Origin: Chloroflexota bacterium
Lineage (GTDB): Bacteria; Chloroflexota; Ktedonobacteria; Ktedonobacterales; Ktedonobacteraceae
Length of the DNA: 16,737 nucleotides
Direction: 5' to 3'
Assembly (NCBI GenBank): GCA_902810755.1
Contig: CADDYT010000141.1
Location: 1 to 16,737 of the forward strand
In this document: piece after piece, positions 1 to 7,984 of the stretch
Numbering within the stretch: the stretch's first letter is position 1
Layout of the letters: the number at the start of each line of letters is the position of its first letter
Position numbers and translations under genes: made by a program
The notes under the pieces: generated by a model
The model's input: only the letters and a program-made list of their open reading frames with translations
Told to the model about the DNA's origin: nothing
Database searches by the model: none

Positions 1-5
1 GGTGG

Positions 6-113
6 CCTGCGATGCGCATGTATGCCTGATGCGCATGTATACCTGTCATGGACGTATATGCCTGCGATGCGCATGTATGCCTGCGACGGGCGTTCATGCC
101 TGTGACGGGTTCG
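6..113. repeat. Degenerate 19-bp tandem repeat, about six units
   Basis: Units start with CCTG at 6, 25, 42, 61, 80 and 99. The best unit is CCTGCGATGCGCATGTATG (19 bp), exact at 6-24 and 61-79. The others are 17, 19, 19 and 15 bp with substitutions. Several units contain the palindrome ATGCGCAT. The array may continue left of the window. Its right end overlaps the last codons and stop codon of pgsA (stop at 94-96), so the C-terminal residues of that protein are encoded in the repeat. There is no spacer between units, so this is not a CRISPR array. No recognisable intrinsic terminator for pgsA is seen here. Confidence 0.8.
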
Positions 114-717
114 CCTGCTCTTTCTGGAAGATGGGCGCGGCCCCGATCATGTACTCCACTCCTGAGAAGATGGTCCAGATGGTGGCAACGATCAGCAGGG
201 CATCGGAGATCAGCAGCAGGATGTTGGGAAGCGTGACGGTCTGGCTGTTGAAGGTCAGCATGAGCGGGAAGAGCGAAAGCCCGGCTGCGCCCAGTCCTTT
301 CGCGAGCAGGATGCCGCCCATTGCCACCAGCGTAATGAAGGTTTTCTGCTTGCCCCATATGCCTGCCGGGATCACCTTGCCTTTCGCGGCTGCCATCGAA
401 CGCAGGCCCATGACCAGAAATTCGCGCGTGATGATGATGAAGACGATCCATGCTGGCACGAGACCGATCTGCACCAGCGCGACCAGAATAGCGGTGACGA
501 AGACCTTGTCGGCGGTCAGATCCAGGAAGATGCCGATCTGGGAAACCACCCTGTGGCGGCGCGCCAGGTAGCCGTCGAAAAAGTCGGTGATGGAGGCGAG
601 CAAAAAGACGAGCGTGGCGAAGAGAAAGGCGACGGGCTGGTTGATAAGGACGAGTATAAACACCAGGACGGTTCCAACCATCCTGCTGACGCTGAGCAAA
701 TTAGGAACGTTTTGCAT
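94..717 (-). CDS. pgsA: CDP-diacylglycerol--glycerol-3-phosphate 3-phosphatidyltransferase
   Basis: A membrane enzyme that joins glycerol-3-phosphate to CDP-diacylglycerol, giving phosphatidylglycerophosphate and CMP, the committed step to phosphatidylglycerol and cardiolipin. The 207-residue protein carries the complete CDP-alcohol phosphatidyltransferase signature D-G-x2-A-R-x8-G-x3-D-x3-D at residues 48-70 (D48, G49, A52, R53, G62, D66, D70), preceded by D45. Hydrophobic segments lie around residues 15-42, 72-100, 125-150 and 163-185. The ATG at 717 is preferred over a start 54 bases upstream. It has GAGGAG seven bases before it, starts like known family members (MQNVPNLLSVSR), and does not overlap glpP1, which stops 34 bases upstream. 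The gene is probably cotranscribed with glpP1. The link is logical, since PgsA consumes the metabolite that GlpP proteins sense. The C-terminal tail runs into a tandem repeat. Confidence 0.93.
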   Translation of the reverse strand: MQNVPNLLSVSRMVGTVLVFILVLINQPVAFLFATLVFLLASITDFFDGYLARRHRVVSQIGIFLDLTADKVFVTAILVALVQIGLVPAWIVFIIITREFLVMGLRSMAAAKGKVIPAGIWGKQKTFITLVAMGGILLAKGLGAAGLSLFPLMLTFNSQTVTLPNILLLISDALLIVATIWTIFSGVEYMIGAAPIFQKEQANPSQA

Positions 718-751
718 GAAAAAACTCCTCGTAGCAATGACGACGCTTCTG

Positions 752-1333
752 TTATTTTTCTGGCATTGCACGCCAGAGGGCGTAGGTGCTGCTGCTACTC
801 AAGATGGCGCCGGCGGCATGAATGCGCGCCACATCAGCGCTAGTACGGATAAAGCCGCCGGCGATAAAGGGGCCGGGCAGTAATTGTTTCAAGGTTGGAG
901 CAACTTCGGGAAAAATGATGCCGGGCAGGATTTCTACGATATCGGGAGCGGCGCGGGCAATCGTGCGCGCGCCGGTCTCCAGCGCCGAATCGTCCACCAG
1001 CAGCAGGCGCTGGATGGTCACCAGCCCTTCCGCTTTACCGGCTGTTACCAGTTGCGAGCGGCTGGTAATAATCGCATCGACGCCAATCTGGCGCAGATAC
1101 TGGATGCCAGCCCGGTCTTTGCCAACCCCGCTTACCAGGTCAACATGCACCACCACACCCTTGCCACGCCGATGCGCCTGGCCGACGAAAGGAGCCAGCC
1201 GGAAGGCATCGCCTTTGAGCAGAAAGAGCAGCATGGCGTCCGCTTCCAGCGCCGCCTGCATATCTTCAGCCGATTTGATGGCCGCCGCCACTGCGTGGAG
1301 GCGGGCTAAACGCAGGAATTCCTGTATCGTCAT
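752..1333 (-). CDS. glpP: GlpP family glycerol-3-phosphate-responsive antiterminator (copy 1)
   Basis: A TIM-barrel-like regulator of the G3P antiterminator family. In Bacillus subtilis, GlpP with G3P binds leader RNA of glp genes and prevents early termination. The 193-residue protein keeps the canonical family motifs: LLKGD at residues 38-42, HVDL at 63-66, a glycine/lysine segment GVGKD at 69-73, then the stretches AIITSR, VTIQRLLLVDDSALETG and PFIAGGFIRT. Its length matches the family. The ATG at 1333 is preceded by GGGAAGG at about the right distance; a stronger AAGGAGG lies 17 bases away. The gene heads the leftward pair glpP1-pgsA and is divergent from glpP2. Whether it controls pgsA, the divergent glp genes or both cannot be read from the sequence. 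The family call is secure; RNA binding by this copy is inferred. Confidence 0.9.
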   Translation of the reverse strand: MTIQEFLRLARLHAVAAAIKSAEDMQAALEADAMLLFLLKGDAFRLAPFVGQAHRRGKGVVVHVDLVSGVGKDRAGIQYLRQIGVDAIITSRSQLVTAGKAEGLVTIQRLLLVDDSALETGARTIARAAPDIVEILPGIIFPEVAPTLKQLLPGPFIAGGFIRTSADVARIHAAGAILSSSSTYALWRAMPEK

Positions 1334-1436
1334 TGCGGCCTTCCCTTCGCCCTCCTTTCAGTTCAGTCAGTTCAATCCAGGCTCATCACAATTGTATCTC
1401 TCAGTAGGATTGATGACGTTTTCCCGGTAACAGCCC

Positions 1437-1465
1437 TTGACAAATGACCCCGTGCCGGGTAATAT
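1437..1465 (+). promoter_or_regulatory. Putative rightward promoter for glpP2 and the glp/dha genes
   Basis: A perfect TTGACA (1437-1442) is followed after 17 bases by TAATAT (1460-1465, four of six consensus positions). Transcription would start near 1472, about 320 bases before the glpP2 ATG, leaving a long leader. The -35 is flanked by the inverted pair CCCGG (1423-1427) and CCGGG (1455-1459), which could be an operator. It overlaps the leftward promoter for glpP1. Confidence 0.6.
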
Positions 1466-1466
1466 C

Positions 1467-1495
1467 ATTATAAGCGAACCTTAGACAGTTGTATA
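1467..1495 (-). promoter_or_regulatory. Putative leftward promoter for glpP1-pgsA
   Basis: Read on the minus strand, TATACA (1495-1490) is followed after 17 bases by a perfect TATAAT (1472-1467). Transcription would start near 1460 and give a leader of about 125 nt before glpP1. The -10 is one base away from the -10 of the rightward promoter, so polymerase could not occupy both. The -35 matches consensus at four of six positions. Confidence 0.6.
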
Positions 1496-1518
1496 GCTTG
1501 TATTTCAAAACCTATCCT

Positions 1519-1569
1519 GGCCTCCGGTTCATATGTGGCGGCTGCCCGTATGTGAGGCCTTTGGCTTTT
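1519..1569 (+). terminator. Leader hairpin followed by a T-rich run; possible first attenuator
   Basis: GGCCTC (1519-1524) pairs with GAGGCC (1554-1559). Inside, CATATG (1530-1535) pairs with CGTATG (1547-1552) and GGC (1537-1539) with GCC (1544-1546), closing a four-base loop. TTTGGCTTTT follows at 1560-1569. The internal loops and the interrupted T tract make it weaker than the terminator at 1724-1770. It may instead be a protein- or ligand-binding hairpin. Confidence 0.4.
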
Positions 1570-1723
1570 GCGTATCATCCTTTGGTAAAGAACTGCGCGG
1601 AAGGAGCAGATTATCGCGAATCTCGATTCCTGATGACAGGGAATCGCCGCTAACATCCGACCCACCTTGAGAGGGGCCGTTATGTTGAGACAACTGCATA
1701 GATGCGTAGGGACAGTGAAATGA

Positions 1724-1770
1724 AAAGTCCTGAGCCACATTATAAGAGGCTTGGGACTTTGTTGTTTTTT
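1724..1770 (+). terminator. Intrinsic terminator in the glp leader (attenuator)
   Basis: AAAGTCCTGAGCC (1724-1736) pairs over its whole 13-base length with GGCTTGGGACTTT (1748-1760), with only two G-U wobbles, around an 11-base loop. GTTGTTTTTT follows at 1761-1770. It lies 23 bases upstream of the glpP2 start codon and downstream of the promoter at 1437-1465, so it would end transcripts before the operon unless antitermination occurs. That is the architecture of known GlpP targets. Confidence 0.75.
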
Positions 1771-1793
1771 ATCTGGATAGCAGGGGGTCTAGC

Positions 1794-2375
1794 ATGCTCG
1801 TACAATCTTACAGATCGCTACTCTCGCTTCCGGCGAAATGCAGACTCATTCCGGTGGTGGAGAATCGCGTGCAGTTCTTGCGTGTTTTCGACGCGCCAAA
1901 CGTTGGCGCGCTCTTCCTGCGCCATTGCAGCCTGTTTGAATTCTCTTCCCTGCTGGAGCGAGCGCAGCAGCGCGGGGTGGCTATCTATGTGAACGTCGAC
2001 CATATCGACGGCATTCACCCCGATGCTGCCGGTCTGCGCTACCTGGCGGAGCAACTACGAGTTACGGGCATTATTTCCAATCATCCGCGTATTCTGGCTC
2101 AGGGGAAAGATTATGGTCTGGAAACAGTCCAGCGTATTTTTGCCGTCGATTCCACCGGCCTGGAAATGGCCATTGACTCGGTGGATCAGCAGTACATGGA
2201 TGTGCTGGATATCTCACCGGCCCTCGTTGTTCCCCATGTGATTCCCAATCTTGCGACACCTTTGCCACTGCCGTTTGTTGCCTCTGGCCTCATTTACACG
2301 GCAGCGCAGGTGCAGGCGGTGCTGAGGTGCGGCGCGCTGGGCGTGGCTGTTTCGCGCCCCGAATTGTGGACCTAG
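1794..2375 (+). CDS. Diverged GlpP family antiterminator (copy 2)
   Basis: A second member of the G3P antiterminator family, 193 residues, first gene of the rightward operon. It aligns with copy 1 over the whole length: VNVDHIDGIHPDAAGLRYL corresponds to VHVDLVSGVGKDRAGIQYL, and GLETVQRIFAVDSTGLEM corresponds to VTIQRLLLVDDSALETG, followed by LPFVASGLIYT and a C-terminal SRPELW like that of other family members. Key positions differ: the usual KGD is replaced by RHCS (residues 43-46) and the HxDL by NVDH. The ATG has AGGGGG six bases upstream. It sits 117 bases before glpK, directly behind the leader terminator, so it could regulate its own transcript. The family call is good. Whether it still binds G3P, or acts as a partner or antagonist of copy 1, is unknown. 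Confidence 0.82.
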   Translation: MLVQSYRSLLSLPAKCRLIPVVENRVQFLRVFDAPNVGALFLRHCSLFEFSSLLERAQQRGVAIYVNVDHIDGIHPDAAGLRYLAEQLRVTGIISNHPRILAQGKDYGLETVQRIFAVDSTGLEMAIDSVDQQYMDVLDISPALVVPHVIPNLATPLPLPFVASGLIYTAAQVQAVLRCGALGVAVSRPELWT

Positions 2376-2468
2376 CCTGGCCTTTACTCACACGTCGTTT
2401 TGTGTACCCGCACAGGCGTTGCTGTCTGTGTTCGTTGTGTACAGCGTTGTCTCTGTAACAATTAGTAA

Positions 2469-4001
<1,533 letters not shown>

Positions 4002-4013
4002 TCCCATCCCCTG

Positions 4014-4035
4014 GGGCGGCGATTCATCGTCGCCC
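4014..4035 (+). repeat. Compact perfect hairpin downstream of glpK
   Basis: GGGCGGCGA (4014-4022) pairs with TCGTCGCCC (4027-4035) over nine base pairs, with one G-U, around the tetraloop TTCA. It begins 12 bases after the glpK stop. No T tract follows, so it is not a standard terminator. It may protect the glpK 3' end from exonucleases, or be one copy of a dispersed short palindromic repeat. Confidence 0.6.
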
Positions 4036-4108
4036 TACGGAGAAATTGAACTGTTGTCCCTGTAGTGCGTTTCCTTCGTGAGTTTGTCCTTATACTTACA
4101 GTAATGCA

Positions 4109-4143
4109 GCGGGACAGACTTCCTGACGCTGTTCTGTTCCCGC
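4109..4143 (+). repeat. Hairpin upstream of glpF
   Basis: GCGGGACAGA (4109-4118) pairs with TCTGTTCCCGC (4133-4143), ten base pairs with one bulged T, around a 14-base loop. It sits 24 bases before the glpF ATG. A possible -10 TATACT at 4091-4096 (five of six consensus positions, without a convincing -35) would place the hairpin at the very 5' end of an internal glpF transcript. Confidence 0.5.
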
Positions 4144-4167
4144 GACGCAGAAATGGAGTGAGCATCT

Positions 4168-5064
4168 ATGGCAACTGCAAATCCGGCTGCTCCCAGGCCC
4201 TCTGTTCTGTCTGGCGTCTGGGGCGAGGCACTCGCCGAGTTTTTCGGCACGATGATCCTGATCCTCTTTGGTGATGGATGTGTAGCAGTCTATGGCCTCT
4301 TCAACATAGGTGCGAATAGCTGGGTGGTCATCATCTTCGGATGGGGTCTCGCGGTAATGCTGGGCATCTATGTCGCCGGAGCGGTCAGTGGCGCGCATCT
4401 CAATCCGGCGGTGACGCTGGCCTTTGCGGTGAAAGGGGATCATCCCTGGAGTAAGGTGATCCCCTACTGGGTCGCTCAGGTTGCTGGCGCATTTGTGGCC
4501 GCCCTGATTCTGTACTTTGTCTATCAGGGGGCGCTCGCCAATGCTCTGGCGGCGAATGGCCTGCACAACATGAGCGACATTGCTCAGCAGGTTACCTATG
4601 GCGGTAAGGGCTTCGGGTGGGTTTTTTACACCGGCCACAGGTCGTTTGTCGGACTCTTTGGCGCCTTCGCTGATGAGTTTGTGGGTACCGCCCTCCTGGT
4701 AGGGCTGATCTTTGCCATCGTGGATGTGCGCAACCAGCCGGTGCAGGGAAACATTAATCCGCTGATTATTGGCCTCTTGATCGTCGCCATTGGTGCGTCT
4801 TTCGGGGCGAACACCGGATATGCTATCAACCCTGCCCGTGACTTTGGCCCTCGCCTCTGGATCGCCATTGTCAGTGGTGGCGCCAGCTTCAGCGCCGATA
4901 ACTACTACTTCTGGGTTCCCATTGTCGCGCCTCTGTTAGGCGGTGTTGTCGGTGGCTTGATCTGGCAATACACTATCGCGAAGGTGCTGATCGCCAGGGG
5001 GCTGATGAAGTCCGGCACGGCTGTAGAAAAGGGTGAAGCTGTTCGGGAGCCTGCTGTCGAATAG
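4168..5064 (+). CDS. glpF: Glycerol uptake facilitator (aquaglyceroporin)
   Basis: A membrane channel of the MIP family that lets glycerol diffuse into the cell, where GlpK traps it. The 298-residue protein has both pore half-helix motifs: GAHLNPAVT (NPA at residues 79-81) and GYAINPARDFGPR (NPA at 221-223). The Asp after NPAR (D225) is the glycerol-channel signature, as opposed to water-only aquaporins. The selectivity-filter positions corresponding to E. coli GlpF W48, F200 and R206 appear to be W59, Y218 and R224. Six hydrophobic helices can be traced. The N-terminal 16 residues and the charged C-terminal tail (from about 278) are cytoplasmic-like extensions. GGAG lies nine bases before the ATG. 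The 166-base gap after glpK contains two hairpins and a possible internal -10 (TATACT, 4091-4096). Confidence 0.95.
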   Translation: MATANPAAPRPSVLSGVWGEALAEFFGTMILILFGDGCVAVYGLFNIGANSWVVIIFGWGLAVMLGIYVAGAVSGAHLNPAVTLAFAVKGDHPWSKVIPYWVAQVAGAFVAALILYFVYQGALANALAANGLHNMSDIAQQVTYGGKGFGWVFYTGHRSFVGLFGAFADEFVGTALLVGLIFAIVDVRNQPVQGNINPLIIGLLIVAIGASFGANTGYAINPARDFGPRLWIAIVSGGASFSADNYYFWVPIVAPLLGGVVGGLIWQYTIAKVLIARGLMKSGTAVEKGEAVREPAVE

Positions 5065-5168
5065 CTTCGCGCCTGACTCACAAGACATGAAAGGATGAAA
5101 CTGCGAGCGGGTGAGGGGTGGGGTCTGTTCTGTTGCCGCCAGTACCTCACCTGTTCGTGGCACCTACC

Positions 5169-6881
5169 ATGCAACCACTATCACCAACCGTGCGCATGCA
5201 CAATCTCTCATTGCTGGATAGCGAGCCGTTTGATGTGCTGGTCATCGGCGGGGGCATCACAGGCGCGGGTGTGGCGCTGGACGCCGTTGCTCGCGGCTTT
5301 AAGGTGGCCCTTGTCGAGAAGAACGACTTCGCCAGCGGCACCAGCAGCAAATCGACGAAGCTGGTTCACGGGGGCATTCGTTACCTGCCGAACTTCGATT
5401 TCGCGCTCGTGCATGAAGCCCTGGTTGAGCGTGGTATTCTCGTGCATACCGCTCCCTTTCTGGTGCATCCTGTTCCGTTTGTCCTGCCCTTGTACAAAGG
5501 AGACCTTCACCCTGTTGGCATGCCCTTTACCACGCCCAACGGCATTGGACTCAGCTTCATCCTCAATATCGGCCTCTACATGTACGATGCGCTGGCCGGG
5601 CGACGCAATGTGGGCCGACATCGCCATTTGAGCCGCAAGGACGTGATGAAGCTGGCGCCTGCCCTCAAGACCGAGGATCTGGAAGAAGGCTACCTCTACT
5701 ACGACGCGCAAACCAACGATGCCCGCCTCACCATGGCCGTTCTGCGCACCGCCGCCGGCTTCGGCGCGACCATCACAAACTATACCGACGTCACCGGCTT
5801 TCTGATGGAGAAGGACAGAGTCGTCGGCGCGCACGTCCTTGACCGCCTCGGCAACCAGCAATTGACCGTTCGCGCCCGCTACGTGGTCAATGCAACGGGT
5901 ATCTACGCGGAGCAGATTGAGGGGCTGACCGGCCACGAATCGCAGATTGAGGTGCAGCCGAGCAAGGGTGTCCACCTTGTCCTGTCGCGCAAAGACCTGG
6001 AGCTGGGTAGTTCGGCGATTGTACTGCCTGAAACCGAAGATAAGCGCATCCTCTTCATCGTCCCCTGGCAATCGCGTGCGGTCTACGGCACGACCGACAC
6101 CGGCAGTGGCGATCTCGACCACCCCGTCACAAAGCATGAAGAGATTGAATACCTGCTCAAATACCTGAACCGCTATCTTTCTGTCCACCTGACCGAGGAG
6201 AATATCATCAGCACCTACGCGGGCTATCGCCCCTTGATTCGCCCGCGTAACGCGAAGAATCGCTCGACGGCCAGGCTCTCGCGCACGCACGCCGTGCTGG
6301 AAGACTCCTCCGGCCTGATTACGATTGTCGGCGGCAAGTTGACTACCTACCGGCGTATGGCGCAAGATACACTGGATGTCATCAGCAAGCACAGTGGCGT
6401 GAAGAAGCCGCTGCACCCGACGGAAAATCTACCGCTGGCAGGCAGCGCGGGCTGGCCGAACGTGAAGAACGATCTGGAGGAACGCGCCGGGCGGCTTGCT
6501 ATTCTGCCCGATACGCTGGCGCACCTGGAAAGAAGCTATGGCTCGCTGGCCAACGAAGTGCTGGACCTGGTAGAGAAGGACGCATCGCTGGGCAATCTGC
6601 TCATCGAAGACCTGCCCTACATTCGCGCCGAAGTCATTCACGCCTGCTGCGACGAGATGGCGATGACCCCCTTTGATGTGCTGGCCCGCCGCACCTCGAT
6701 CATGCTGGAAGACCGCCGGCGCGGCCTCGGCATCCTCGACGAGGTAGCCACGATGATGGCGAAAGAGGAGGGTTGGACGCCGGAGCAGCAACAGCAACTG
6801 GCGGAAGCCTACCGCAGCGAAGTCGAACGGCAAGTCGCTGCTGAAGGGCTACATACCCCTATGCAGCAGCAGAAGCAGTAA
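5169..6881 (+). CDS. glpD: FAD-dependent glycerol-3-phosphate dehydrogenase
   Basis: A membrane-associated flavoenzyme that oxidises G3P to dihydroxyacetone phosphate and passes electrons to quinone, completing the GlpF-GlpK-GlpD route into glycolysis. The 570-residue protein has the FAD dinucleotide-binding motif VIGGGITGAG (residues 25-34), then VEKNDFASGTSSKSTKLVHG, GGIRYL, NATGIYAEQI, YGTTDTG and TIVGGKLTTYRRMAQ. The C-terminal DAO-associated domain follows, with EVIHACCDEMAMTPFDVLARRT. The start is uncertain. I chose the ATG at 5169; a GTG at 5118 and an ATG at 5196 are in frame, and none has a good ribosome site. Homologues usually begin close to the LSLLDSEPFDVLVIGGG segment, which favours 5169 or 5196. 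It lies between glpF and dhaK, 27 bases before dhaK, so translation is probably coupled. Confidence 0.95.
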   Translation: MQPLSPTVRMHNLSLLDSEPFDVLVIGGGITGAGVALDAVARGFKVALVEKNDFASGTSSKSTKLVHGGIRYLPNFDFALVHEALVERGILVHTAPFLVHPVPFVLPLYKGDLHPVGMPFTTPNGIGLSFILNIGLYMYDALAGRRNVGRHRHLSRKDVMKLAPALKTEDLEEGYLYYDAQTNDARLTMAVLRTAAGFGATITNYTDVTGFLMEKDRVVGAHVLDRLGNQQLTVRARYVVNATGIYAEQIEGLTGHESQIEVQPSKGVHLVLSRKDLELGSSAIVLPETEDKRILFIVPWQSRAVYGTTDTGSGDLDHPVTKHEEIEYLLKYLNRYLSVHLTEENIISTYAGYRPLIRPRNAKNRSTARLSRTHAVLEDSSGLITIVGGKLTTYRRMAQDTLDVISKHSGVKKPLHPTENLPLAGSAGWPNVKNDLEERAGRLAILPDTLAHLERSYGSLANEVLDLVEKDASLGNLLIEDLPYIRAEVIHACCDEMAMTPFDVLARRTSIMLEDRRRGLGILDEVATMMAKEEGWTPEQQQQLAEAYRSEVERQVAAEGLHTPMQQQKQ

Positions 6882-6908
6882 CGTGGAACCGATATTTCAG
6901 GAGGTCAC

Positions 6909-7910
6909 ATGAAGAAACTGATTAACAAGCCGGAGAATGTTGTCACCGAAGAACTGGCGGGCATGCAGGAGGCCCACTCTGACCTGATTCGCGTCGACCT
7001 GGAGCAACAGATTGTGATTCGCAAGGACGCGCCGATTCAGGGGAAGGTCGGCGTGATTTCCGGCGGCGGTAGCGGCCACGAGCCGATGCACGGCGGCTAT
7101 GTCGGCGTGGGCATGCTCGACGCGGCCTGCCCCGGCGCCGTCTTCACCTCGCCCGTTCCCGACCAGATGCTGGCGGCGACCAGAGCCGTCAACGGCGGCG
7201 CGGGCGTGCTGCACATCGTCAAGAACTATACCGGCGACGTACTCAACTTTGAGATGGCGGCTGAACTGGCGGAGGCGGAAGGTATCAAAGTTGAGTCCGT
7301 TGTCACCAACGATGACGTGGCCGTGCAGGATAGCCTGTACACGGCTGGAAGGCGCGGCGTGGGCGTGACTGTCCTGCTGGAAAAGATCGTCGGCGGCCTG
7401 GCCGAGACGAAGGCCCCGTTAGAGCAGGTGGCCGCGCTTGCCAGAAAGGTGAACGAGCAGGGGCGCAGCATGGGCATGGCCCTCACCTCCTGCACCGTCC
7501 CGGCGGCGGGCAAGCCAACCTTTGAACTGGGCGAGGATGAAATGGAAATCGGCATCGGCATCCACGGCGAGCCGGGGCGGCGGCGCGTCAAACTGGCGAG
7601 CGCCGACGAAATTACAGAGATGCTCACCACCCCTATTGTGGAAGACCTCGGCCTTAAAGCGGGCGATCAGGTGCTGGCGATGGTCAACGGCATGGGCGGC
7701 ACTCCGCTCATCGAACTCTACATCGTCTATAACGCGCTCTTCAAGATTCTGAAGGGTAAGAACATCACCATTGCCCGCAACCTGGTCGGCAACTACATCA
7801 CCTCGCTGGAAATGGCCGGTTGTTCCATCACCCTGGTTCGCCTGGATGATGAACTGACGAAGTACTGGGATGCACCCGTCCATACCCCTGCACTGCGCTG
7901 GGGGATGTAG
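6909..7910 (+). CDS. dhaK: PEP-dependent dihydroxyacetone kinase, substrate-binding subunit DhaK
   Basis: DhaK binds dihydroxyacetone covalently and receives phosphate from the ADP/ATP cofactor held by DhaL, giving DHAP. The 333-residue length is typical of the single-domain bacterial subunit. GGGSGHEP at residues 52-59 forms the substrate pocket. D110 in NYTGDVLNF corresponds to the acid/base aspartate. H219 in [10 protein letters not shown] is the residue that makes the hemiaminal bond to substrate. GMGGTPL, typical of the C-terminal part of the family, follows at about 260. The ATG has AGGAGG five bases before it. The gene is followed by dhaL and the fused dhaM, so the PEP-dependent form of the enzyme is complete here, unlike ATP-dependent fused DAK kinases. 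No DhaR or DhaS regulator is present. Confidence 0.96.
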   Translation: MKKLINKPENVVTEELAGMQEAHSDLIRVDLEQQIVIRKDAPIQGKVGVISGGGSGHEPMHGGYVGVGMLDAACPGAVFTSPVPDQMLAATRAVNGGAGVLHIVKNYTGDVLNFEMAAELAEAEGIKVESVVTNDDVAVQDSLYTAGRRGVGVTVLLEKIVGGLAETKAPLEQVAALARKVNEQGRSMGMALTSCTVPAAGKPTFELGEDEMEIGIGIHGEPGRRRVKLASADEITEMLTTPIVEDLGLKAGDQVLAMVNGMGGTPLIELYIVYNALFKILKGKNITIARNLVGNYITSLEMAGCSITLVRLDDELTKYWDAPVHTPALRWGM

Positions 7911-7919
7911 TACAATTAG

Positions 7920-7955
7920 GTGATATGGCGATAGATGGATGAGTCGCCATATCAC
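7920..7955 (+). repeat. Perfect 12-bp inverted repeat between dhaK and dhaL
   Basis: GTGATATGGCGA (7920-7931) and TCGCCATATCAC (7944-7955) are exact reverse complements around a 12-base loop, starting ten bases after the dhaK stop. No T tract follows. It could be an intercistronic mRNA stabiliser setting the DhaK to DhaL ratio, or a DNA operator. The even 24-base centre-to-centre geometry would also suit a dimeric protein. Confidence 0.7.
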
Positions 7956-7984
7956 TGATTCAACAATGAGGGGATGCTGTTCAC

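Larger units (their letters stand above)
1472..1793 (+). promoter_or_regulatory. Long structured leader of the rightward glp operon
   Basis: This non-coding leader fills most of the 460-base gap between the two glpP genes. In order it holds a large hairpin (1519-1559) followed by a T-rich stretch, a 7-bp hairpin CGATTCC/GGAATCG (1624-1630 with 1640-1646), and a strong intrinsic terminator (1724-1770). A GGGAC at 1709-1713 could pair with GTCCT at 1727-1731, inside the 5' arm of the terminator, as a weak competing structure. The short open frames crossing it on both strands have no ribosome site or family resemblance. The arrangement fits transcription attenuation; the ligand and the binding protein (GlpP1, GlpP2 or both) are inferred. 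Confidence 0.55.

Noticed and set aside
6..113. CRISPR array
   Set aside because: Units are contiguous without unique spacers and are degenerate; there are no cas genes.
1468..1740. Short leftward open frame in the glp leader
   Set aside because: No ribosome site and no family resemblance. It overlaps the promoter and leader hairpins that explain this stretch better.
1702..1992. Rightward open frame starting in the leader and overlapping glpP2
   Set aside because: It overlaps glpP2 in another frame, crosses the terminator stem, and its later part is a shadow of glpP2.
4014..4035. Rho-independent terminator after glpK
   Set aside because: The stem is strong but no T tract follows, so it is listed only as a hairpin.
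5208..6416. A 402-codon open frame antisense to glpD
   Set aside because: It lies entirely opposite the conserved FAD-binding part of glpD and has no ribosome site or family resemblance.
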